Source: Gerris lacustris | Lineage: Eukaryota; Arthropoda; Insecta; Hemiptera; Gerridae | DNA length: 64,000 nt | Direction of reading: 5' to 3' | Assembly (NCBI GenBank): GCA_951217055.1 | Contig: OX578276.1 | Coordinates: 120,598,979-120,662,978 of the forward strand | Shown: piece by piece, positions 31,827 to 43,602 of the stretch | Layout: each line of letters opens with the position of its first letter | How positions within the stretch are numbered: position 1 is the stretch's first letter | The notes under the pieces: generated by a model | Told to the model about the DNA's origin: nothing | What the model saw: the letters and a program-made list of their open reading frames with translations, nothing else | Database searches by the model: none | Program-made: the position numbers and the translations under genes

Positions 31827-32823
31827 CTGCCGATTGGTGTGGCTTATAGCTTCCTTACATCTTATCACGTACTTTATTGATTTTACGCTTTTACAAGCGA
31901 GTTTTGTCTAATTTTTACTTTCTCATATAAAGAGAAAGTATTGTGATGGCGCGAAAATTCGATTTTGAGATTTTGATGGATTTACACGTTTGAGGTCCCC
32001 TGAGTCCAAAAAAGTGGTTTTTAAAAAATGTCTGTCTGTCTGTCGTCTGTCGTCTGTCGTCTGTCGTCTGTGCAGACGCCTGGAGCCTAAACTACTGGGC
32101 CGATTTTGACGAAATTTGGCATACATGTTCAGAAAAATCATACCCCTAGGCGAAATCGAGAAATGAATTTTAGCTCTAATTTTGGGGGCGCTACCCCCCA
32201 AAAACTCTGAAAAATCATGAAAAAAAATTATTTCTCGAAAACGGTTCCGACGATTTTGATTAAAAAATTCTATAATGTAGTCCATTTGAAAACGAATCCA
32301 ACGATATAAGCCGTTTTCCCGGGAAAAATCTAGTTCCTGAGAAATTAGCTTAAAACGCGGAGGGAGAGAGCCCAGGTTCGATTCCCCGCCCAGGAGAAGT
32401 TATTTTTATGATAAATTTTGATGAAATGTTCAATAATATTTAAATGTACATTTGAAAACTAATAAATGGAAAATACTGGGTTAAGTAATTATAAACTCGT
32501 ATATGAGAAAGTTTGTCTGAGTTGTCTCGGACCGATTTTTTTAATTGTTATCCTCGTTTTTTTAATCTGACAAAATTGTTTTTATTTTTTTTCTAATTGT
32601 GACCTAGCATACAAATTTCATTAAAATCGGACGATTAAGATATCTTGGTTCGCAAACATTTAGCGCCAGACAGACCGACAGAGAGACACGGAACTAAAAA
32701 TGTTTCCTGGTGTCTGAAACAGATTTCTGTCTTGGAATTTTTGAAATGGGAGACATAAAATATTTTCGTTCTTCAGAACGATTTCATATCTTCAATTGAC
32801 TTTGGTAAGCTTGGAAGCAAAAT
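31827..32823 (-). mobile_element. Family A, inverted, split by a family B insertion
   Basis: The inverted 3' end (CTGCCGATTGGTGTGGC) starts at 31827. Family A text runs to GTCTAATTTTT, is interrupted by family B (31917-32536), and resumes TTTAATTGTTATCCTCGTTT to the 5' hairpin GGTAAGCTTGGAAGC at 32823. The break lies in a T-run that is intact in other family A copies, which gives a clear pre-insertion site. Confidence 0.85.
31917..32536 (+). mobile_element. Family B element, full length, type copy
   Basis: ACTTTCTCATATAAAGAGAAAGT starts the element at 31917. CGTATATGAGAAAGTTTGTC near 32500 contains the exact inverse of its first 13 bases. The end is GTCTCGGACCGATTTTTTT with a small TCGG-A-CCGA hairpin. 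There is a run of CTGTCGT units at 32035-32075, the core GATTTTGACGAAATTTGGCA, and GGTTCGATTCC near 32377. It has no open frame of its own; the 120-codon minus frame across it is a chance frame that also appears in parts of the degenerate copies. Confidence 0.88.
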
Positions 32824-34419
32824 TAATAAAAAAAATGTATCTTACTGTGCCAATAAGTAGGCAATTTTAGATTTGTAATCATATTAAAATTAAATCGTAA
32901 ATCCTATAAGAACGCTGCAAGTACGGAGTATTATTGGTTTCTAACAAAGTTACATGAGTAGTGACAATAGTGTTGTCTGTTATCAGTTAATGACTTCACC
33001 ATTTTCTTTCTTCCTCGATTTCATAAAATTACTCTTAGCTTAATATTTTAAAATTTCCACTTTCATACGTCAATTGTTTTAATTCTCATTATAAGTATAC
33101 AACATTTTAGGTTTTAATTGTGACGCTAATGTAATTTTGTAATTTCTAAGAAAGATATTAATTTCTTTAAAAGTTTGTATCTTAAGTTTTGTGGTTTCTT
33201 CTTATTTTAAATAAAAGCTTTAGCAGTTATTAGATAAGACTATTAAGTAAGAATATCTGAATAATGCAGTATATTGTTGTAGAATTATTTATTGTATTAT
33301 AACTACCTGGTTGTTCTGTATAGAAACTCTGTTTAATAAAACAAAATCATTCTTTTATCTTTAAAATTATATTCTTCAGATGTCTTTTTCATTTTAGAAC
33401 CTTCAAGTGTTCTTATACTCTATTTGAAGAGCCGACCTCTATTTCATCGCTCAAAGAAAGCTAAAATAAAAGTACTCAATAAAGGTATTGTTACATGACT
33501 ATTTCTTGCTTCTAAAAAAAAATCGTAGACGAAGACAATACTTTCAAAATGATTATATAAATTAAATTGTAACAATGTGATAGTTACAGAAATTATTCAA
33601 ATGTAAAGTAAAAACAAATAACAATTCCTACCTTTTGTTAAGAAGAAAAAGACACTCGTCTTTGAATAGTAAAATGCTTAAACAATTTTATTTCAAAGTA
33701 AAAAAATACATTTAAACTTTTATCAAATACACGAATGCTTTTCCACATTTTTCCTGGTAGAAGAGAGACAAAGAAAAATAAAAAAAACATTGAGTAAGCG
33801 GTAGAAGACAAGAGTTAATGGGAGATTTAAAATGGAATAAAGGAAACCTGAGACGATTCCAAGTTGTATAAAGTAATTTTGAGAAAAATAAACTTTGGAA
33901 CACGACGATAAACCTCTAAACCAGGATAAAGTTGACTTTATAAATTTATTCAAATCCATTGATTATTTACAACCGTTTATATGGTAAATCAACATATCAT
34001 ACTTAGACTATTGCCTTCTGCTTTCTACATTATTCATTCATTAACATCGTTGGCGGTAAAAGAGTTAAATAAGAATTATTGTTATTGTTTCATTTGGTTA
34101 TTATTGTTTTATTTACTACACTTATACAATAACTACTCTACTTAACAAATACTTACCCATTTTCAATTTAATACCTATATGTGGTATTTTTAAGGCCACA
34201 TTCAACCTATATTCCCTGTTAATCATTAAATCTCGGAAAGAGCTTAAATTGGATTTAAAAAATTGAGCTTAGAGCTTGCTTCAAGGATGCATGTATTAAT
34301 AAAGAATTGTTTCAAACCATTTTTATTCAAGAATGCGGCTATTTTCTGTAAATTTTTATGTTTGATATATTTTCTAGGGTCCTTAGAATAAGTTTTTAAT
34401 CTCGAAATGTCTATGAATG
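32824..34419. other. AT-rich, no gene recognised
   Basis: Two overlapping minus-strand frames at 33712-33959 are hydrophobic and show no motif. I consider them chance. Confidence 0.35.
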
Positions 34420-35050
34420 GATTTTTTCTTTCGAGCTTACCAAAGGTAACGAAAGCTATATTGTCGCTACAATGACGACCTTTTTAGAGAAATGTAAGTT
34501 ATTTACAAAGATCTGACAATCGCTTGGTTCTTTTTGGCTTCTCGAAAGCGATCCCCGTTTTACTTTTTTCCGGTTTTATTTATTTGGTTGTCATCATAAA
34601 ATAATTCTTTTAAGCTAATGAGCTGAAATTTAAAATACTGGCGTAACTTTTTTTTTTAACTTTTTTATATGCTGATGCGCAATTCGCAAAAATGTGGTAA
34701 ACTCAAAAATTTATAATTTTTTTAAAAAATTTTCTTGTTGGGTATTAAATAAAAGCTGCTAAATAGTAGGTTACAAATATATACATTGTATTTTAAATGT
34801 TACAATCTTTATTAGTTTTATGAGTTGAAATATACCCAAAAAAATAATTCATGGTTATACCTTAAGGTTGGGCGATGAAAATTTCCTGAAAAAATGTAAT
34901 TTATCTTGTCGTTATTACCGATAAAAACATTGTGACCCCCGGGGATCGAACCAAGAACCCCTGAGGTCGAAGAAAAAAATTATAATTATATAACGGGTAT
35001 GCTCATCTACGAAACCCTAAAAAGTACTTGGACGCAAGGTCTTCCCTATG
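34420..35050 (+). repeat. Family C-like repeat with a family A-like start
   Basis: It begins TTCGAGCTTACCAAAGGTAA with CGAAAGCTAT, the family A hairpin in diverged form, but then differs from family A. It ends CTACGAAACCCTAAAAAGTA, as at 18205-18236. A tRNA-like segment lies within it (34932-34971). The limits are approximate. Confidence 0.45.
34932..34971 (-). other. tRNA-like segment (B box)
   Basis: On the minus strand: TCGACCTCAGGGGTTCTT followed by GGTTCGATCCCCGGGGGTC. GGTTCGATCC matches a polymerase III B box, and the text resembles the segment at 35578-35620. No complete cloverleaf can be drawn, so it is not a tRNA gene. Confidence 0.5.
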
Positions 35051-35404
35051 ATTTTTTTTGTTTTTTTGTTTTTGCGGCCTTCCATCTAAATATTATGTTT
35101 TATTTATTTCTTTAACTTTCACATACAGTGGGGTGGGGAAATAAAAAAAGCTATATGATAATATGATAACATATATGCTTAATATCTTACGAAACCCTAA
35201 AAACTTACAAGTGGTAAATAAAGTAATGATAAATATTATAAAGTCAAATAACCGAAATATTTTATCTTTTTAAGAAAATCTACCAGTTATAACGAGGAAC
35301 TTGCATGTATTTTCCTTATTTGACTATGTTTAATAAAATTTACATGCATGCATTCGATGTTTTTTAAATTTATATTACACTCAAAGTTTTTGAAGTGAAA
35401 CTTC
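35051..35404. other. No gene recognised
   Basis: AT-rich; TTACGAAACCCTAAAAACTT at about 35187 is another family C ending. Confidence 0.35.
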
Positions 35405-35645
35405 TTTAGCCGCGGTGGAGTAAATTGGCTTGGATGAAAGGGCACCGTGAAACGAAGTTCGCGTTTCGAGACTCGTCCAAGTAAAATATTTTTTAAGTGG
35501 AATTAACGAAATTGCAAGTTTTTGTTTTGAGACTCGTCTGTGATAGATTTACCTGTATAAAATCTTTCACTTGGACGAGTCTCGAACCACCGACCCCTGA
35601 GTTTTAAGTCGAACGCGCTAACCAATACACCTCAGGAGTCGATAA
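35405..35645 (-). repeat. tRNA-related SINE-like repeat
   Basis: On the minus strand an A-box-like TGGTTAGCGCG (35614-35624) is followed 26 bases later by the B-box GGTTCGAGACT (35578-35588). This is the spacing of an internal polymerase III promoter. The T-arm stem does not pair properly, so it is a tRNA-derived element and not a functional tRNA. Downstream, GACGAGTCTC recurs three times (about 35470, 35530 and 35574), giving it a repeated body. Confidence 0.55.
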
Positions 35646-37562
35646 TTTTTCTCATTATACAGAATTGGTTATATATTGGTACCCGTATTATTGCATACAT
35701 GCACTAAAAACTTAAACACACTTAAACTTAATTAGTATATATATAAATGTTGTTTTAATGTTTTTTCTTCATTATACGCTAACATATTATGACATTATTT
35801 TATTAATTGGAATTATGTTTCTTAGAGAAGTGTTCTGCAGAGTATTGAAAACATTGTTTACAATAGCGGCATTGTAAACTCTTGTTTATAAATATGTATG
35901 TTGCGTATTTAATAAATTATTTATATAATATGCATTACGTAACTAAGGTTTATTGTGCTATTTCATTATTATTTAAATCTAAGTAATAACAATCTTTTTT
36001 GTTTTCTTTATCTTGGAACCTACAAATCCTCATTTCAATGAAAATAGTATATAAGTAGAGCAATTTGATTTGATATACGAGTAAAATTGAGTTACCTGCT
36101 TCTTCTAGGAACGATTTAAACTCTGAATTATATATATAACATATTTATATAATTATATTATATTAATATGTAGGAGGGATCATAAAATTAACTGTTTTTA
36201 AAACTTAAGTTTCATTTCAAATGCGTGAGAGTCTCACACATATTTTTTTAAAAGTTACTTCTTGTGCCACTAGTATAGTACAGTGTAGTGAATAATATTG
36301 TGTATGTGGTTTCAATTGAGATTCTAGTCTCATAAATAGTTGGGGGATTTAGTAACCATAAAAAATTAATAAATATAGCCGTCATCTTCAATGAAAATGG
36401 TGGATCTAAAAATACTTCCTTAGCCGAGATCTTCTAGATCATTAAAGCAAGCTCTTATCCATAATTCGATATTCCAGGAATATGTGGGTTAGTGAATACC
36501 CTGAGATAAATTGGAATTTGTTCTCAAAAGGAGCACCTAAATAGTTGCTGCCTTGAATAATAATGAGTATTAGACCTGTATTTTGATGAGGTGGATGGCA
36601 AATATATCGTATATATCTGCCATTTTTATTCCAGACCCCTCAAAAAATAGAAGATCATATAAAGAACAATGACACACAAATTATGGATAATTCTTTATGC
36701 CTCATCCTTATACCCTTAAAATTCATAATTATTTTTCATTTTATTTCGGATTGGTACGAAAACTAGGTAAAAAAAGACGATTTTTCTTTGGACTATAAAA
36801 ATGACCAACGTATTACCCAATTAACTGCATCGCCCTATATATATATATGCAAAGTTATATTAAATTTTAATGTAGGACAAGTTATTTAAAAATATGATAT
36901 ATTTTTAATGTTTGTAAATCTTTCATAGTAGTTACAAACCTTGTATTAGCGCCAATGCAAATCTGCCACCTACAGAGTACCTTTGATTTTCTCAATGGTT
37001 CTTGTGCCAAGCGTTTTCAGGCCAGCGCGGAATTTTAGCAGAATATGGAAATGAGTTGAAATTTGTAGCTCTACTGCAGTTTCATCTAAAAAGGGAAACT
37101 ATGCGAGAACATTATAATGCAGGGTCCGACACACAGGGTAATACGGACTTCACAGGGTCCGTCCAAATATCAACACCTATTTCCCTGCCTAGTATATCAC
37201 AATGTATAGAGTCGCTTTTTGAAGTTAAAAATTAAGTAAATTGTTTATATTAAACTTCGGCTCGTGGCAACGGACTTAATTTTATATTTAGAAAAATGTA
37301 AAATTAAGTAAATTAATTTAAATATCTATTTAGATAAGTTCTTATATCTATTTGAAGACCAACTTTTATTTTTATTGTAATAAATGCACCTTAGCATTAA
37401 CAAGCCATTTTGAGGTGCGTCGTCGTCAGGACACTACTCGATTAAATAAATTATAGTTATAGCGTTTGAACAAAATTAAAATCAATTAGTAAGAGACAAA
37501 AATATTGCCTGTCTATTTTTTACCTTCACTATTTTTTTTTTTTTTTAATTATTGTAAATATT
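35646..37562. other. No gene recognised; one unidentified frame
   Basis: A frame at 37002-37235 (ILAEYGNELKFVALLQFHLK and onward) is of mixed composition and preceded by TTTTCAG, so it might be an exon, but I recognise no family. Next to it, 37240-37300 carries the inverted copy of the segment at 1203-1255. Confidence 0.3.
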
Positions 37563-38600
37563 CTGCCAATTAGTGTGTCAAATTGCTTCCTCGCGTCCTA
37601 ACATTATTTATACTCTAATGATTTTTGCCTATATTCAATAATTAATTGATTTAATTTTTCCCTCCCTTTCTTAATCTGTCAAAATTATTTTTTGTTAGGG
37701 TCCGTTGCCAAAATCAGCGAAAGTAGCTATTCTTTAAAACTAGGGGTACGTTAACATTTTAGGGGATATCATTTATTTATTTTTCACTTTGCGTAACATC
37801 ACGCTCACTTTGCTTTCTCTATTGAATTCAATTCGCCATTTTTTGGACCAGTTCGCAATAGATTAAAGGAAATCGAATATCTGGATTTACAGAAAACTGG
37901 ATCATCTGGAATGGCAGCTGAATAAATACTGACCCAGAATGTTTGCTTGTGGTACACTTGCTAGAGTAGAGAAGGAATCGGGGTAACAGGAGCCGACAGG
38001 TAAAAGACTCGAAGTCGAGACACCTGTCGAACAAGAAAATGTCTTTCACTAAGATGAGGTAATAGGCCACACCCGTGTGACTCTATACAGCTACAGCCTA
38101 CTACAGGCTTACAGTCTGTTCCAAACGAGAGTTAGTGCGTTGTCAGCGCGGGAAATCGAGTGACACACAGATTGGCCAACCTAGGGAAAAAACATTTATC
38201 TTTGCCAAGTTGGCCCAACCTTTTGTCCGGGAAAATCTCGAGCTCTCATTGGCTCCCCACCCCATTTGTAAGTTTTTCCCGCGCTGTCAACGCACTCGTT
38301 TGGGACAGACTGTAGTCTGATAAATTCTTGGTGGGGGAAAGCACCAGTAGACAGAAATTCGAGCCTTTGCTAGCCTAAGGTCAACATTACTTTTCTAGAA
38401 TATTCTAGACTTGGCTTCCCTGTTACATCTGAAACGGATTTCAGTTTTGGAATTTGTGAAATAGCTTCCGTTACCTTCGGTAAGCTTGGAAGCAAAATCA
38501 AATAAATTTTGGCTGATTTAAAAATATGGTGGGAAAATTATATTAATTTGACAATAATGGGATTTACAAGAATGAAATCATTAAAGTATAAGCGAGGAAG
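37563..38600 (-). mobile_element. Family A, inverted and interrupted, inside remains of a plus copy
   Basis: The inverted 3' part is at 37563-37698 and the inverted 5' part, with GGTAAGCTTGGAAGC, at 38425-38497. Between them lies about 725 bp that is not family A. Immediately after, at 38500-38600, the 3' tail of a plus-strand family A follows (GGCTGATTTAAA to GCGAGGAAGCTATGTGC). The junction matches that at 3704. Confidence 0.65.
38112..38312. mobile_element. Tc1/mariner-like MITE with TA duplication
   Basis: The left end is CAGTCTGTTCCAAACGAG, then TGCGTTGTCAGCGCGGGAAA. The right end, inverted, is CAGTCTGTCCCAAACGAG, then TGCGTTGACAGCGCGGGAAA. TA flanks both sides (38110-38111 and 38313-38314). 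At 201 bp with about 40-bp terminal repeats it is a MITE of the TA-inserting class. Confidence 0.85.
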
Positions 38601-38749
38601 CTATGTGCAAAAACAACACACCAACAGCAACACCAAATTACAAAAACAAAATGTTTGTTATTTGGTGTAAATTAACTGCCTCGTGAATTATGCCTTAGGG
38701 TATGATTTTCTTGAAGATCAATGTAAAATTTCATCGAAATTGGTTTAGC

Positions 38750-39270
38750 ACTAATTGGCACACTATTTTTTTTTTTTTTTACGAAAATATAAGTACCAAT
38801 TAAGCAACGCTTAATGTGCGCAGACTGTTGAAATTAATTTGGGACCACCTATGGGCTACTTTCGACAAAACATCTAATTTCTTAAATATCGGACTTCTAT
38901 ATATAATTTTTAAGATATGAGTTAATAAAAACCTTTTTTTTGCGTTTTGTGGAAGAGAAATCAATCAAGCGCAAAAGTAATCATATTAATTGTCATGCTT
39001 GCAATAAATAAATCGTTGTTTTTAGGCTCGAAAATGGCTGGTAATAGAGAATCAGAGTATTTTTCTTACTCATTACCCTTAAAGGATCCACCTACGTCAT
39101 CAAAATATTACTACAGGGTACACCTAGCAAAACTTATAATCAAGTTTTTTTGCGTTTTCTGGAAGAAAACGAAAACGAATCAATCAAAAGCTTGGTTGAC
39201 AATTATATGGGAACAATAATGAGCTAATTATGATGTATCATCTAAATTTCCAATTCACAAATGAACGGTA
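38750..39270 (-). mobile_element. Family A, inverted, degenerate
   Basis: CACTAATTGGCACACTATTT, GCGCAGACTGTTGAAATTAA, GGGCTACTTTCGACAAAAC and, further on, ATATGGGAACAATAATGAGC occur in inverted family A order, with a roughly 150-bp unrelated insertion near 38950-39110. Confidence 0.5.
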
Positions 39271-40184
39271 GACATTTTTAAGTATCACTTTTTTTTTACT
39301 AATTACAATATTATGAGTAAATCAAATAAATCACTAAGCAAAAATTAATTTTCTCTAAGAAGCAATAAAATATGTAGGTTTATGGTGCAAAGTATTTTTC
39401 AATATTAAAAGCGGAGAAACTAGATCTAGATAATATGAAAGATTACAAATAGGTACTATTTAATTTAGCCAAAATGTTATTTTATCATATCTAATATTCA
39501 AAGCATCCTAGTATTTAGGCTACATATTATATTTAATTAAATAGATGTAACTTGATATTCCAAATAAATAATTGACAACTTGTGAGGCTTAATTCCTAAG
39601 CGATGCGTTTCAATTCATGAATTATACACGATTTGTATAGCTGAATGTTGACGTAGAATTGATAGCGTACGTAAATGATACAATATCAAATAAAGGGGAA
39701 GATTAGTAATGGCATTAATTTCATCAGTTATTTGATTTAACTTCAATATTTCAACGTAGATTTGGAAGTGACACAATAAAAAATCAAAAAATAAACGGAC
39801 CAAAGTAATATAAAATGAATGGATAAGCCACAATTGTCGTCGAAAAGGTAATTCGTGGTTGAGTTTTATAAGCTGAAAAATTAATCAACTGGTTCTTTCA
39901 GTTCAACAATTTTTTAATTGTTTTTGAAAAACATTTTCAAAACTCGTTTATACTCAGCGTTGTTAAGTTCAAATACAATGACCGCGGGGAAAATTGGAAA
40001 ATTGATATTGATACGGTGAATAGACTAGATCATGAAAACTCGTTATCTGTTCATTGGAAAATTTGCACTTGGAATGTATTGTAGTTTCCAATGATCCGTG
40101 TGAATTGGTCAATGGAGACGATCTGTTTCCTAAATTAGACATTTGCCTCCGGGATAACCAGTCTATTTGCATAGCAAACTGATT
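39271..40184. other. AT-rich, no gene recognised
   Basis: Nothing supported. Confidence 0.35.
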
Positions 40185-40293
40185 CAGCTGACACTCTAAC
40201 AACAATATAAAACTTGGTCCACAAACTTTACAAATCGATCCCGCTGGCATTCTAACAGCAATATAAAACTGGAACCGAAAACTTTACAAGAAT
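40185..40293 (+). repeat. Tandem duplication, about 56-bp unit
   Basis: CAGCTGACACTCTAACAACA with AATATAAAACTTGG and AACTTTACAA recurs immediately as CCGCTGGCATTCTAACAGCA with AATATAAAACTGGA and AACTTTACAA. Confidence 0.75.
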
Positions 40294-41389
40294 AATATTA
40301 CCATTAAAATATGGAAATAATATGACGTAGTCAAATGTGTAATGCATACCACAAACCTATGTATTAATATATTCTTGGCTGTTGTGAGTAAGTTCTTGAG
40401 TCAAAATTACGCACTTTTCAAGAGGTTAGGAAAATGTTTCTTATTTTTGGGTCTTCGAAAAAAGTCATTCTTTTGACATTAACATGTCTTGGCTATGGGA
40501 CATAAACTCGAAAAGCGTTTCCAAAAAACAACACCAAAAAGCGTTACACTGCTACCAGGAAGGTAGGCAGTTGCAGGAGGTAGTTCATAATGGCATAGTA
40601 TTGTATAGTCTGGAGGGTTTTAGAGAGAGCCTACCCCCCCCCCCCCGCGGGCTCGCTATCGTAGGGGGTACATCTTCACTTTGCACGGTAACTGGCTCTA
40701 CGCCCCGACTTTTTTTTTTTGTCATACTATAATTTTTTGCATTTATTATAAAAATATGGGTGAAGAAGCTGAAAGATTACTTCTTAATAAACTGGAGAAG
40801 AAGAAAAGTACTTTCTTTATCCGTGCACAACATATTTTCGATTTAATTCCTAATATACAAACGCAAAAATCCTCACGCCTTTTTATGTCTTTACTTTTGC
40901 AAATAAACTCTAAATGCGTTACATGAAAATGTCTCACTGTCTTGCAGACTCGTATGAAAGCAATTTTTTTTTTAAATACTCCTGACCTATAAATCTATAA
41001 TAATAACAATTGTAGTTTTTTTAAATTTTATTATCCCTGTTGACCTATTTTTTGAAAAAACTAAAATTGTTCACATTAATAAAAAAGGGATCACTATAGT
41101 CAGAATAGTATAATAATAACGTTTTCTTGATTTTGTATACAAGCTTTTCAGTTTCTTTAACTTTAATAAAAAAAGTATCAAGAGTAAACTATTCTAATTT
41201 ATGATGATATTTTGAAAAAATATTAATTATGTTTGTTCAGAATTGCAAAGAACGAGTAAATTTTATATTCTTTTTCTTATTGGGCTTTAGGGATAATCAT
41301 TAAAAAATATTTACTGGCATTACTTTTGAACTGATACTAGTTCTGAGAGTAACAGTTCAATGTAGGTTATAGAATGTTACTCACCCTTT
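40294..41389. other. No gene recognised
   Basis: A C-run at about 40635-40647 is followed by a less AT-rich stretch. See the rejected list for the frame starting at 40756. Confidence 0.35.
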
Positions 41390-41722
41390 GATATATATTT
41401 ATGAACTAAATTTCAATCCCTTTAAAATGATACCCAACTTCAAATGTTTAAATAATTAAAATTTTGGGGCTCCATAGTTACGGCCCCCTAAAATTTCTAA
41501 AATTTGAAGTTTTTATATCAACTCCCGGAAATATCATTGGACCACAGAGATGAATATTTTTGTATTTTTGCCTTATTTTTAGGACCTGTCCTAATGGGGT
41601 AGCGGGGACATTTTTTTGCGTTTTGTATTATTTTTTGGGGGTAAAATCGCCGCCATTTTAGAAACACGATATATATTTGTGAGCTACATTTCAATACCTC
41701 TGAAATGATACCTAACTTGAAA
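41390..41722 (+). repeat. Direct repeat, 55-bp units 278 bp apart
   Basis: GATATATATTTATGAACTAA with AATTTCAATCCC and ATGATACCCAACTT (41390-41444) recurs as GATATATATTTGTGAGCTAC with ATTTCAATACC and ATGATACCTAACTT (41668-41722). Beyond it, at 41835-41900, ACCAAATGTCAAGTCTGTAG and GGTCGGGAGATATACTCC look like an end of a dispersed element. Confidence 0.7.
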
Positions 41723-42362
41723 ATTATAAAAAATATAAAATATTTCGATCTATTCGCAATTGATCGCAGATCGCTGAAATTTTGATTGTTTAAGTCCACT
41801 ATAGTTTTTCTGTTTTTGGGCAAAAAAGTTTAACTTGCATACCAAATGTCAAGTCTGTAGCTTTAGTAGGTCGGGAGATATACTCCAAGATGCGACGAAC
41901 GGACGGAGGAACCATTTCGTGCATTTTAAAATATAACTTTGGTCAACTTGTGCCATTTTTAATAATCAATTTTAAGCAAGATAAGATAATATTTAGACGT
42001 ATACTCGTCACAAATCTGCGGTATGCAACTTTGGTGTTACTGTTATCATAGTGTTTTAAATACATTGTTTGAGGACTACAAAGAAAATATAAGTTCTCCC
42101 CTCTACACCATCTGAAAAAAAGTAATTTAAACATTTATGATCGAGATACTTGAGGCAGCTGGACAGTGTCAACTACAAAATTGCCCTACTTAAACTGCTA
42201 AAGTTAAAATTATTTTACGATGTGGAATGCAAAACCAGACTTACTTCACACTGAGAAGTAAAGGCAACCACGGGTTTTAACTTCATTATTTACACGCGAT
42301 TAAAGAATTAAAAAACAAACTACGATTGTCAACTAACACGTTCTACTTTAGAAGAACTATGC
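41723..42362. other. Probable repeat end, then no gene
   Basis: See the previous entry for the repeat text to about 41950. After that nothing is recognised. Confidence 0.3.
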
Positions 42363-42435
42363 ATCTAGCATTATAACTTTAGGATTATAATGCTAGATTT
42401 ATAGTTATAACATAATAGTTACATTATGTTATAAC
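42363..42435. repeat. Two adjacent hairpins
   Basis: ATCTAGCATTATAA pairs exactly across 42363-42398, and GTTATAACATAAT pairs exactly across 42404-42435. They are only five bases apart. Confidence 0.85.
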
Positions 42436-43102
42436 ACAATGTACATTAACGGTTGAGCATCAGAAATACTAGTCATCTAGAGAAAAACATTATCTTTGAG
42501 AGAAAGTTATTGATATTCTTGATAACTGCACTGTAATAACAGCTCATTATAGAATACAACCATTATTTATATAATCAGTCATTATAGTAATTGTATATGG
42601 TACACGTGCCGGAAACATTTTTCTTTACTACTTATGAGCAAATTGTATTTTGAATACATTATATCAGAACTTACTTTTTCATATTTTTATCTACTCGGAA
42701 TTATTGAACTGATATCGGGTAGGAAAATGTAATTTTACTGCCTAAGCGTTAAAAATGTTACTAATTAGGCAGCCAAAAAATTTTGCTTATAACATTATCT
42801 TTATCTTATAGCATTATATATTATAGTTTAATAAGTAATATTTAATAAATATACTTTTAATTATAAAATAATTATATTTGTAAATCCTGTATAATAATTT
42901 ATCAATGATTAGTAGATCTTTAATTAAAAAACAATGAAAAGCAGAGTTACTGGCTAACTGCAGCTTCATGTAAACATGCATGAAGTCATTCTTACTAAGA
43001 CCAGCTGCTTTTTTTTGTTATATTATGCCAATTACTTCTTTTCCTAATTTATTAAAAAAAAAAAAGCAAGATATCTTTTTTAGTAATTTGTTAGCAAAAT
43101 AG
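42436..43102. other. AT-rich, no gene recognised
   Basis: Nothing supported. Confidence 0.35.
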
Positions 43103-43602
43103 TCTGTCAATGAGTGTGGCACATAGTTTCCTCGCATCCTATTACAAAATTTATGTAATATTTTTACAACCCATTATTGCATAATTTATTTAACTGTATC
43201 CTCCGTTCTTTAAATCAGTAAAAATTGTTTTGATTTTGTACATGAAATCAATTTAGCAAAAGTTAAAGAGTGCAGACGGTTGAAATTAATCTGGGGCTAT
43301 CCGCAGGCTACTTCCGACAAACTATCTAATCAGATAAGTACTTTTGAAGGTGTAAATAAATGTATGTTTGTGTTCATGTAAATGAGAAGCAAATGGGTTC
43401 AGAAGGTTGAAACTTATATGGGACCAGCAATACGCTAATCATGACCTACCATCCAAATTTTATTAAAATCGGACGAGTAATTTTAAGGTTTGTTGGATCG
43501 CAAAAATTGAGTGGCTGACTGACAGACAGACATGGAAACAAAAATTTTTCATCGGAACGATCACATAGCTTCCGTTAACTTCAGTAAGCTCGGAAGCAAA
43601 AT
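43103..43602 (-). mobile_element. Family A, inverted, near full length
   Basis: From CTGTCAATGAGTGTGGCACA to TCAGTAAGCTCGGAAGC. A short internal deletion removes part of the TTCAGACATC region. Confidence 0.82.

Noticed and set aside
31923..32285. 120-codon minus-strand frame
   Set aside because: It lies entirely within the non-coding family B repeat and reads through its GTCTGTC units; a shadow frame.
35570..35645. A genuine tRNA gene on the minus strand
   Set aside because: A and B boxes are present, but the T-stem and anticodon stem do not pair and no acceptor stem closes.
36960..37235. Exon with TTTTCAG acceptor and a 78-codon frame
   Set aside because: No recognisable protein family, no donor or neighbouring exon found; recorded only in the stretch description.
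40756..40926. 56-codon frame MGEEAERLLLNKLEKKK, considered as a second BEL/Pao gag start
   Set aside because: The helix resembles a gag leader only loosely, there is no primer site or LTR beside it, and the frame stops early. Not enough to call.
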